From Candidatus Stoquefichus sp. (GTDB lineage: Bacteria; Bacillota_I; Bacilli_A; Erysipelotrichales; Coprobacillaceae), in contig JAETUM010000001.1 in NCBI GenBank assembly GCA_021768625.1, positions 33,882 through 97,881 of the forward strand: a stretch of 64,000 nucleotides of DNA. Direction: 5' to 3'. The notes under the pieces were generated by a model that did not search any database, was not told the origin of the DNA, and saw nothing but the letters and a program-made list of their open reading frames with translations. Every line of letters starts with the position of its first letter. Within the stretch, counting starts at the first letter, position 1. The translations under genes and the position numbers were made by a program. Shown here piece by piece: positions 34,695 to 42,472 of this stretch.

Positions 34695-35930
34695 TTAATA
34701 TTCTTCATATTTTATTGGTATAACCATAGATACCTTTATAAAATTTTCATATGATTTTATTTCGTAAATCAAATATATTATCTCATTTAATTCTCTCAAC
34801 TGTAATTCCCAATATTTATTTAAGACAATATTTTTTTTAAAAATAATACGTATTATTATATGAGTTTTAGTATTAAACATATTTAAAGAAATATAATTAT
34901 CTTTTAAATCTGATTTTATGAAATACAATATTTTATTAATATAATCTATAAATATTTGGCTATTAACAAAATCAATTTCATCAAGAGATATCATAAATTT
35001 AATATTACGATTCTGCAAATTATACTTTCTTAAATTAAAATTAAAATTATAATCAAACAACAAATTACCAGTATCTAATAATGTCTGAAGTCTCAAAATT
35101 TCATTTATTCTTTTATCAACTAAACTTTCTATTTTTTCATAATCTTTAGTCCTTAAAACGTTTTTAATTGTTAATAAAAAATATTTTGAATTATGCATTA
35201 CTTTTTCCATATCTCTATTAACAGTTTCCAACAATTTAAAACTTTTTTCTTTATTTTTAGCATTGTTTATCTTTGTAGTAATATTAATCAATCGTTCATT
35301 TTCGATATTTGTTCGATAAAATAACAAAATAATAAAAAACATATTTACCACAATTAATATTAACGCTATGATCATTATATTAAATTTAAAACTTTTTTTC
35401 ATTATAATTTCAAGAATAATAATAGATAATAACAATGAAGTAAACATGATGACAACAAACATCCACCATTGTTTTAAATTTAAGTTGTTAGCTAAGGTTA
35501 GTTTATATCTACATAAACATATTACAATTATACTTAAGCATAATTTAGAAATGATAATAGCAATATAAAATTCGTGTGGATTTTGAATCATCGTTAATTG
35601 ATCCATTGGTATCTCAAACATAAAAGATGTAAAAAATAAAGCAATTCCATTACAACACAGCAAAATCACATTAATCACTATACACATAAAGGCACTTGAA
35701 AGTTTCGATTGTTTTTTCAAAATTAAACTTACAAATAAAGTTATTATTTCAATAAATATTAACAACCAAGAAAGTTGGTTTATATAATTTGATAAAGTAA
35801 TTTCTAAAGTTAAAATTATAGTAATAACAAATATGTATCTTAATTTATTTGTTAAATTAAAATAATATGCTGAAAAACCACTTAGTATAAATCCCTCTAT
35901 TAAATTAATTAATATGTCCCAACAATTCAT
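34695..35930 (-). CDS. agrC: AgrC-like receptor with a degenerate kinase domain
   Basis: A 411-residue protein with six or seven helices in the first ~205 residues, as in AgrC receptors. A cytoplasmic region follows with a possible H-box (MEKVMHNSKYFLLTIKNVL near 245). The ATP-binding half is eroded: the N-box position reads FIDYINKILYFIKSD, and no DxG or GxGLG glycine boxes are visible before the end. ATP binding is therefore doubtful. It overlaps agrA by 4 bp and is clearly its operon partner. It may bind the peptide but signal without normal phosphorylation. Confidence 0.75.
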   Translation of the reverse strand: MNCWDILINLIEGFILSGFSAYYFNLTNKLRYIFVITIILTLEITLSNYINQLSWLLIFIEIITLFVSLILKKQSKLSSAFMCIVINVILLCCNGIALFFTSFMFEIPMDQLTMIQNPHEFYIAIIISKLCLSIIVICLCRYKLTLANNLNLKQWWMFVVIMFTSLLLSIIILEIIMKKSFKFNIMIIALILIVVNMFFIILLFYRTNIENERLINITTKINNAKNKEKSFKLLETVNRDMEKVMHNSKYFLLTIKNVLRTKDYEKIESLVDKRINEILRLQTLLDTGNLLFDYNFNFNLRKYNLQNRNIKFMISLDEIDFVNSQIFIDYINKILYFIKSDLKDNYISLNMFNTKTHIIIRIIFKKNIVLNKYWELQLRELNEIIYLIYEIKSYENFIKVSMVIPIKYEEY

Positions 35931-36625
35931 AGCATATATCTTTCTAAATTTGAAATAAATTGTTTTTTATATTTTCTTCCTAAAGGCAAACTATTTTTAT
36001 TTTTTAAAAAAATCATTTCCCCTTTTATGTAATCTATATACATTAAATTAACTATATAAGATTTGTGTATTTGAACCATATTAAACGTGCCTATTTCCTT
36101 CAAAATATCTAAAAGTTTTTTCTTTAAAACTAATATTTCATTATTTTTTAAATGAATATTAATATAATGATTAAATGATTCAATATAAATAATTGAAGAG
36201 ACTTTTAATACTTTTTTGCGACCATTAATAACGAGCATTATTTCTTTTTTGCTTTTTTTTATCTGATCAATTAATAGTGAAAACAGTATCTCACAATCTT
36301 CACTAAAATTGCTTTTTCTGATGAAATAAAATGGCTGAACAGAAAAAGAAAGATGCATTAAATCATTTCTATTTGTCATAAAAATAATAATAGCATCAAA
36401 AATTTTATTTCTTATTTCTTTGGCAATATTTATTCCATTAATTATAGGCATATCAATATCTAGAAAAAAAATATCATATTTCCCTAAATTGTTTCTTAAC
36501 ATCTCAATATCATTATATTTATCAATTAGAAAATCAAATATCTTTAATTTTTCATCATTTTTGATCTTTACTTCCATCATATCTAATGAATTTAAATCAT
36601 CATCTACAATCGCAATATATATCAT
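35927..36625 (-). CDS. agrA: LytTR response regulator
   Basis: A 232-residue regulator. The receiver domain has MIYIAIVDDDLNS, the phospho-Asp in IFFLDIDMPIINGI and Lys in YFIRKSNF. The C-terminal LytTR DNA-binding domain shows VSSIIYIESFNHYINIHLKN, FNMVQIHKSYIVNLMYI and LPLGRKYKKQF. It is the first gene of the agrA-C-B-D run. Known AgrA proteins bind paired 9-bp repeats; I did not find an obvious pair upstream. Likely targets are the agr genes and the lanthipeptide operons. Confidence 0.92.
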   Translation of the reverse strand: MIYIAIVDDDLNSLDMMEVKIKNDEKLKIFDFLIDKYNDIEMLRNNLGKYDIFFLDIDMPIINGINIAKEIRNKIFDAIIIFMTNRNDLMHLSFSVQPFYFIRKSNFSEDCEILFSLLIDQIKKSKKEIMLVINGRKKVLKVSSIIYIESFNHYINIHLKNNEILVLKKKLLDILKEIGTFNMVQIHKSYIVNLMYIDYIKGEMIFLKNKNSLPLGRKYKKQFISNLERYML

Positions 36626-37090
36626 ATATATCCCACCTTCTATTAGTTATTTGTAATTATCTAATATTAACCTTATAAATATTTTAACACAGATGTACTT
36701 TTTTTTACAGTTTTTCTATTATTAAAAACTCTTTTAATAATAAGTTTTTTATTTGATTTTTTCATCGACTCAATTGTAAGTAACAATACTATATTTTTCT
36801 CCTCATATTTCATTTCCTTTGAGAAAATATTATATAACTTCAATTTTTTACCTTTTAAAATTCCCTTATACTATAAAAATTACATGTTTATTGTAGCAAA
36901 GAGTATCAAGTAAAAAAATCTTTTCAAATTTTATACACTTAAAATTCTATTGTTAATTACTTTTTTGTATCTTCTAACTAAATTTTAAATTTTCCTGATT
37001 GCTTTCACATATGCCCAATCCATACACATTATTTTCTGTATTATTTCTTCCATATTTTTTATATCTATCTGCTCCTAATAAATTAATTTT
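36626..37090. other. Intergenic region after the second precursor
   Basis: About 465 bp of AT-rich DNA holding the agrA promoter region. A fully AT-paired 11-bp hairpin (TATTATTAAAA/TTTTAATAATA) lies near 36716-36741 with T-rich sequence around it. No supported ORF. Confidence 0.4.
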
Positions 37091-37303
37091 TTAACCATTA
37101 TGGACGTCCATTACATCAACTGTAACTTTCCATGACATTTGTAGTTGTTGCACAACAAACAGATGCTGAACTATTAAAATATCTCCATTTGTTACCAAAT
37201 ATTTTACTACCGTTGCTACTTTTGCAGTTCTATGTCCACCTGATGTTTCGCCCAATTGTAAATCAAGATTGAAATCATCAAAACTTAATCTATCATCACT
37301 CAT
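37091..37303 (-). pseudogene. lanA2: Second class I lanthipeptide precursor, frameshifted
   Basis: From the ATG at 37303 (AAAGGAG 5 bp upstream) the frame starts MSDDRLSFDDFNLDLQLGE with an FNLDL leader box, then GGHRTAKVATVVKYLVTNGD. Past the short A-run at 37176-37179 (plus strand) the annotated frame becomes core-unlike (ILIVQHLF...) with no Cys. One extra T in that run would restore a 62-residue precursor ending FNSSASVCCATTTNVMESYS, with stop at 37116. That is nearly the length of lanA and has two adjacent Cys and many Ser/Thr. A mutation or a sequencing error in a homopolymer is likely. Confidence 0.7.
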
Positions 37304-37492
37304 ATACACTCCTTTCATATATAACTTATCTTTTTTTGAAATAAATGTTAATATTCTTACTCATAAAATACATTTCAATCATAGATAATCTATCATATAA
37401 TGACTCTTTTAAACTTAAACAATGTAATTTATCTATTGCAATGTATATTTTACTGTTTTTGATATTTTTATTATTAAAAAGTTAAAAAAGTA

Positions 37493-37523
37493 TTGACTAT
37501 ATTCCTAGCATATAGTGTTTAAT
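37493..37523 (+). promoter_or_regulatory. MerR-type promoter with 19-bp spacer and dyad
   Basis: TTGACT (37493-37498), a 19-bp spacer and TTTAAT (37518-37523). A perfect dyad ACTATAT-7 nt-ATATAGT (37496-37502 with 37510-37516) fills the spacer. The overlong spacer and central dyad are the hallmark of promoters twisted open by MerR proteins, here presumably its own gene product. Confidence 0.75.
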
Positions 37524-37549
37524 ATAAGTAAAGGAAAGGTGAAAATGCT

Positions 37550-38197
37550 ATGAAAACACACGATGTCGAAATCCAATTAGGCATAACAAAACAAACTTTG
37601 GTTTATTATGAAAAGGAAGGGCTGATAAATCCTTCAAGAGATGAGAATAATTATCGCCATTATACACAAAATGATATTGAAATTCTTCAAGGTATTTTAT
37701 TATTACGTTCTTTAGAAATTTCTATTAACGAAATTAAACTTATTCTTTCTGGTAAATTATCAATAAAAAACTGTTTTGATACTAAACAAAATTATTTAAA
37801 AAGTGTAAAGGAGAAAATAGAAAAATTAGAAAAGAGAATTAAAGAATGTACTAAAATGACAAAGGTTACTCTTGTAAATCAATTACCTCTATCAAACAAA
37901 ATAGAAAATAATTATATCCCTTTAAATTACTCTCAAGAAAAAATAAATTATGGAAATAATGAAATACTTACTCAAGATATTCATTCTGTTGATATTTCTT
38001 TATGTTGTTCAAAAGGAGAAGATGGGCGTTATTATTTCATTTATAATTTATATTTTATTTATATTGATATCAATACACCTTATAACACATATTCATTTCA
38101 AATCATGAACAATAGTGAAGTATACCATTTCTTCACCTATTTAAAATCTTTGGATATTGTTATTAACGATCCTTTAGAACTGATCAAACTATTTTGA
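37550..38197 (+). CDS. MerR-family transcriptional regulator (C-terminus probably frameshifted)
   Basis: A 215-residue MerR protein, one of the few rightward genes. The N-terminal winged helix is typical (VEIQLGITKQTLVYYEKEGL, then NYRHYTQNDIEILQGI). A coiled-coil dimer helix (about 85-110) and a C-terminal domain of unknown ligand follow. After LELIKLF the frame stops at 38197. A neighbouring frame continues without a gap (YFEEKKDFIEIYKYFNKNFS...) to 38435, adding ~79 codons with similar composition. A one-base change near 38180-38195 would join them. It probably controls its own promoter and perhaps the divergent lanthipeptide genes. Confidence 0.85.
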   Translation: MKTHDVEIQLGITKQTLVYYEKEGLINPSRDENNYRHYTQNDIEILQGILLLRSLEISINEIKLILSGKLSIKNCFDTKQNYLKSVKEKIEKLEKRIKECTKMTKVTLVNQLPLSNKIENNYIPLNYSQEKINYGNNEILTQDIHSVDISLCCSKGEDGRYYFIYNLYFIYIDINTPYNTYSFQIMNNSEVYHFFTYLKSLDIVINDPLELIKLF

Positions 38198-38435
38198 AGA
38201 AAAAAAAGATTTTATAGAAATCTATAAGTATTTCAATAAAAACTTTTCTAAATGGCAAAAACTATATAATCTAAAAATAAAAGACAACTATCTATCTATT
38301 GTCCAAGAATATTATATTAATCGTCTAAAAAAAGTTAAAAATAAAGATATACCTGTACCTCCAATAAAAGAACAAGTTTTAGAATTAACAAATGAATATA
38401 TGAACATCCTAAAAAAATTAAATAAAAATAAATAA
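38190..38435 (+). pseudogene. Out-of-frame C-terminal continuation of the MerR gene
   Basis: An open frame beginning at the MerR stop (YFEEKKDFIEIYKYFNKNFS) and ending LKKLNKNK at 38435, just before a terminator hairpin. It has no start codon or ribosome-binding site of its own, which argues that it was the last part of the MerR protein before a frameshift. Confidence 0.6.
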
Positions 38436-38450
38436 TCGTTATTCGTAAAG

Positions 38451-38490
38451 TAACCTGATAAAGTAATACAACTACTTAATCAGGTTATTT
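38451..38490 (+). terminator. Terminator of the MerR gene
   Basis: TAACCTGAT pairs with ATCAGGTTA (38451-38459 with 38479-38487), with AGTA/TACT-type inner pairing, followed by a T-rich stretch. It lies 16 bp after the out-of-frame continuation, which supports a longer ancestral MerR gene. Confidence 0.75.
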
Positions 38491-38656
38491 TCTATTTTAT
38501 GTAGTAATTTATAAATTAAAGTAACAATAATTCTAATTGTTTGATATAAAAAAATTTTTCTCTGTAAATATATATTTCAATTTCAAAGTTACAGTGATGT
38601 CATCATGTCACCATCCCCATGACATTAGTAAGATAGACTCATCCCAATATAAAAAT

Positions 38657-38929
38657 TCAATTAAAAAAATACATATTGCTTGTATTTCCTTTATTTTCTC
38701 TAGTTCTGTGGATTCTTAATATCAGTTCTTCTTTTTCTAATATTTGAAGAGAACGTCTTATTGTTCTTGGACTTAGCCCTGTATCTCTTGCTAGAGTATT
38801 GACAGATGGAAAGCAAGACCATGTTTTCCTGTTCGCATACTGCAGTAATGCTCTATAAACTGATCTTGCTGTTGGAGAGATATTTGCACTTGAAACTTTT
38901 GTATAAAAATAAATATAATCTTTATTCAA
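38657..38929 (-). CDS. Helix-turn-helix protein of the transfer region
   Basis: A 90-residue winged-helix protein: SPTARSVYRALLQYANRKTW, CFPSVNTLARDTGLSPRTIR, RSLQILEKEELILRI. I use a TTG start at 38929 because GGGAGGTG lies 6 bp before it. That makes an 8-bp overlap with the coupling-protein gene; a longer frame from 38965 would overlap by 44 bp. It resembles small replication-initiator-like HTH proteins found in Tn1549-like elements. Probably a regulator of the transfer operon. Confidence 0.75.
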   Translation of the reverse strand: MNKDYIYFYTKVSSANISPTARSVYRALLQYANRKTWSCFPSVNTLARDTGLSPRTIRRSLQILEKEELILRIHRTRENKGNTSNMYFFN

Positions 38930-40658
38930 CTTTGACACCTCCCTTTTTAATGGATTGGAAATCAATATGTTGCATAATATTTATATCTTGATTTTTACTT
39001 TTTAATAATGACTCAATTTCATACATACTTGCATATTCAACTTCTCTATGCTCTCTCATTTTCATTTCATATGCTCTGTTAAAGTCAATACCCCATTTTT
39101 TATATAGTCTTAACTTTGTTTTTATAGGATTCTTTCCTGTTTTCATCAATATGAAGTTCCCCTTTGGCATGGATTTTAATTCATCTGTTGTCATCAATGG
39201 TCTTTGAATCATCTGTAATGACTGTGATGGAGCATTCTTACCTTTACTGACAGAACCACTTAAAACGGTCTTATAACCTAAATTCTCACTCATGATTTTT
39301 GCTGTTTCTGAGTTAGGGGCAAATCCACCAAATAATGTATCCTGACAGTTATCCATAATGATAGATGCCCCATCTTTACCATAATTCTTTTCCAACTGTG
39401 CAAGTGATTGAATAATCGCAACAATTGATATATTTCTTGATCTGGATGCTGAAAACATCATTTCTGCTGACTGTATAGCTGGTATTGTTCCTATCTCATC
39501 AAGATACATGACAACCTTATTCTTTAATCGTCCACCCTGTTCATCTGCATATGCCAGCATTTCTCTATAATACTGTTGAATAAATAAACTGATGAGAAAG
39601 TGTTTCGTATTGTCTTCCTCGGGCATAACTAAAAAAATGGCAGATTTCTCTGCACAGAACTTCTCTATATCAATAGCTGTTTCAAAACATAGTATTTGTT
39701 CTATTTCACTGTCAATAAATGCATTCAATCTTGAAAGAATTGTTGATAGTACTGACATCATCGCCTGTTCTCCTGTATTCAATGCAGAACCTGCAAACCA
39801 CTTTGCTTTATGACTGTCTGGTAACAAATCCATCATCACTTGAAAACTGGATTTACCTTTAATCTTTGATGGTTTCAATAAATCCTGCACAAGTTTAAAC
39901 ACACTCACAATATGTCTTTGTCTTGTAGGACAAAACTCAGATATGATGAGTATAATCGAAGTTAACAGTCCTTCAGCCGAATCATAGAAAAAACTATTTT
40001 GTCCATAACTGGATGCACTTTCTCCATCACAGAATATAATTGTCTTTGCAATGATTTTGGCATATTTTTCTGTTTTGGCTTTCAAGCTGAGATTATGTCT
40101 ATCCTGTTTGTAGAGATCCATATACTTATTAACTAGATGAAGCATATTATTTCCATCAGAAAATAATGGATTTCTAAGATCAATAACTGAAACATTATAT
40201 CCATAATAGTCTTTTGCTATAGCACCATAATTTCTATAAAGATCTCCCTTCGTATCAGTTGTAATAAAAGAAATCCCACTAGCACAGGCATATTCCAGAT
40301 TAGGATATAAAAAATGTGCTGTCTTTCCAACACCAGCAGCACCTATCATAAGTAAATGAATATCATCAGTATCAACATAACAGCTCGTTTTATTGAATTT
40401 TATCTGTGTTCCAACAACCAATCCCTGATATTGAGGTAAATTGATCCCATTTCGCCATTGATTCGAATTAAATTCTATTCTTTGAAAACTATTATTGATT
40501 TCCTTTTGAGACGCAAACCTTGCAGTCCCATGCTGTCCATCTCCAACTGTTTTTGATTTAATGTTATCAAGATTATAATTATTTCCAAAAAAGATAACAC
40601 ATCCTATAAATACAAAGAAAAGACAACCTAAAAATATAAATGTGATCTTATCATTCAT
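38922..40658 (-). CDS. VirD4/TraG-type coupling ATPase
   Basis: A 578-residue type IV coupling protein. One N-terminal membrane helix (about 5-25) is followed by GDGQHGTARFAS, Walker A GAAGVGKTAHFLYPN at 106-120, FITTDTKGDLY and Walker B VVMYLDEIGTIPAI. The conserved LGGFAPNSETAKIMSENLG-like region follows. It brings the relaxase-DNA complex to the transfer channel at the membrane. It lies at the downstream end of the transfer operon after the primase-like gene. Length is normal and motifs are complete. Confidence 0.93.
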   Translation of the reverse strand: MNDKITFIFLGCLFFVFIGCVIFFGNNYNLDNIKSKTVGDGQHGTARFASQKEINNSFQRIEFNSNQWRNGINLPQYQGLVVGTQIKFNKTSCYVDTDDIHLLMIGAAGVGKTAHFLYPNLEYACASGISFITTDTKGDLYRNYGAIAKDYYGYNVSVIDLRNPLFSDGNNMLHLVNKYMDLYKQDRHNLSLKAKTEKYAKIIAKTIIFCDGESASSYGQNSFFYDSAEGLLTSIILIISEFCPTRQRHIVSVFKLVQDLLKPSKIKGKSSFQVMMDLLPDSHKAKWFAGSALNTGEQAMMSVLSTILSRLNAFIDSEIEQILCFETAIDIEKFCAEKSAIFLVMPEEDNTKHFLISLFIQQYYREMLAYADEQGGRLKNKVVMYLDEIGTIPAIQSAEMMFSASRSRNISIVAIIQSLAQLEKNYGKDGASIIMDNCQDTLFGGFAPNSETAKIMSENLGYKTVLSGSVSKGKNAPSQSLQMIQRPLMTTDELKSMPKGNFILMKTGKNPIKTKLRLYKKWGIDFNRAYEMKMREHREVEYASMYEIESLLKSKNQDINIMQHIDFQSIKKGGVKVE

Positions 40659-40698
40659 ATAATGACCTCCATTCTAAAAACATAGATTCAATCAACTT

Positions 40699-42342
40699 TT
40701 AATAACCTTTCATACCCACATCAAAGGTATCCTCAAGTGTTTGCTCATCACCTGTTGGTATCACATATTCATTCATAATCGCTAGAGCTTCATCATAGCT
40801 TCTACATGACGTTACTCTATCAAACATCTCTTTTGATTTTTCTGGATATCCTGCCTTCTTTAAGGCATTTGAACATATTCCCATCAAATGAAAAACATTT
40901 CCATCTTCTCCTATCATCTTCGCTTCTGGTCTTAGACTTTCTTCTAGCCCTAATGCTTTATTCATTTCCATATTCCTGACTAACTCCCTTCTAATCTGTA
41001 ATTTTAAGTTCAAGACATCACTAGCAGTTTGTCTATAAATCCTAGTTAATGTCTGATTATCTTCATGATTATCAGATGCTGTTTTAATCTCTTTTAGATT
41101 CTTGAGTATATTTTGAATAGATTTATTGATATTCCCCGTATCCCTATATGCTCGATAATCTGATTTCAATATATCCCATACTCTAGATTCTTTTGTAAAA
41201 AAAGTATTATGATATAAATGTTTATGTTCCATAGTTAAAACAAGTTTCAATAACTTTTCTGATTGCTCATTAAGATTATGAAAATCATTTTTTCCTTCTT
41301 TGTTAAAAGAATAATAAACTTTCATAAATTGATTACCTATAGAGGAATGAGTTACCATATCATATCTAAATAATTCTAAATGAGAATTTTTTACATTTTC
41401 TATCTCAGTATTCATTTCCTTATATTTAGGATTATCAACTGCCTTTATTGTTTCGATACCATGAAGTTCTTTCAAGTCTTCATTAAAATCTTTATTCTTT
41501 GGTTGGATAATAGAGGCATTGACCATCTGTCTATCATAAAGCATATCTAAAACTCTTTCCGCACCTTCTACCCCTGCTATATCATGATCGAAACAAAGAA
41601 AAACTTTCTGCAAAGACTCGTTTGAATCTAATAAATATTCTAATCCCTGTGTTCCAAGTCCATTCAATGCAATATAATTATGTTTATACCAGTCCTCTTT
41701 ATGTATCGAAATATAGGAAAGCATATCTATTGGTGCTTCAAAAACATAAATCTGATTGCTCTGCCCTAAATAGTGAAAAGTATATTTTGGATCAGAACCT
41801 TCAACATTCCCTCTAAATCCACCCTGAGTCAACGTGCTTCTTTTATGTGCATGTCTTGGTATACCTTCCTCATCATAGCCAACGAATATGACATTATGGT
41901 ATTTCTTATCCTCATAAATTAATCCCTTTTGTACAAATTTATTAAGAATATCTTTATCTATAAATCTACTATTTAGCATATATCCATAAACTCTCCTCAT
42001 CGAATCATTTCTTTCTGGCATGATAAATTCTTTCTTCACTTCTTCTGCTGGATGTACATCAATTGTCATTCCTGTATCATTCGCAAAAGATAAAAGGAGT
42101 TCCATAGCCTGTTTAAAATTATAGCCATAAAACTCCTTTAAAAATTGAATTGGATATCCGCCTTCCTGTGTTTTCCATTTATAATATTGATTCCCTCTTA
42201 TGGTCACACTTGTATAACGATTCCATCTCATATCTTTACCAGCCTTTGTTAACGTTTCTCCTTGATGTCTTAAATATTCAGCAAGGTCAACTTGATTGGC
42301 AACTGCAATCTGTTCATCAGAAAACCTTTTGTATCTTTCCAT
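40699..42342 (-). CDS. Toprim-domain primase-like protein (DUF3991 type)
   Basis: A 547-residue protein common in Gram-positive ICEs. The N-terminal part (VDLAEYLRHQGETLTKAGKDMRWNRY) resembles the DUF3991 region. The middle has a Toprim fold: IYVFEAPIDMLSYISIH with the acidic pair, then KVFLCFDHDIAGVEGAERVL with DxD. The C-terminal half is helical. Such proteins probably act on DNA during replication or transfer of the element. It lies between coupling protein and relaxase genes. Confidence 0.82.
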   Translation of the reverse strand: MERYKRFSDEQIAVANQVDLAEYLRHQGETLTKAGKDMRWNRYTSVTIRGNQYYKWKTQEGGYPIQFLKEFYGYNFKQAMELLLSFANDTGMTIDVHPAEEVKKEFIMPERNDSMRRVYGYMLNSRFIDKDILNKFVQKGLIYEDKKYHNVIFVGYDEEGIPRHAHKRSTLTQGGFRGNVEGSDPKYTFHYLGQSNQIYVFEAPIDMLSYISIHKEDWYKHNYIALNGLGTQGLEYLLDSNESLQKVFLCFDHDIAGVEGAERVLDMLYDRQMVNASIIQPKNKDFNEDLKELHGIETIKAVDNPKYKEMNTEIENVKNSHLELFRYDMVTHSSIGNQFMKVYYSFNKEGKNDFHNLNEQSEKLLKLVLTMEHKHLYHNTFFTKESRVWDILKSDYRAYRDTGNINKSIQNILKNLKEIKTASDNHEDNQTLTRIYRQTASDVLNLKLQIRRELVRNMEMNKALGLEESLRPEAKMIGEDGNVFHLMGICSNALKKAGYPEKSKEMFDRVTSCRSYDEALAIMNEYVIPTGDEQTLEDTFDVGMKGY

Positions 42343-42462
42343 TTTCTACCTGTTCCTTTCCTTGATTCTTTTTTTGATGGCTGTATTCTTCCTTTTTGAT
42401 AGATTTTGTTTGCTGTTTCCTATCTTTTGTATATCTTTAAAATTATATTTATTCTTTTTCAT
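42316..42462 (-). CDS. Small basic protein
   Basis: A 48-residue, lysine-rich ORF (MKKNKYNFKDIQKIGNSKQN... ending GKIQKVF). AGGAGG lies 7 bp before the ATG. It fills the gap between the relaxase stop and the primase start and overlaps the latter by 27 bp, suggesting translational coupling. Too short for the ORF list; no family recognised. The strong ribosome-binding site is the main support. Confidence 0.55.
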
Positions 42463-42472
42463 TGAAATCCTC

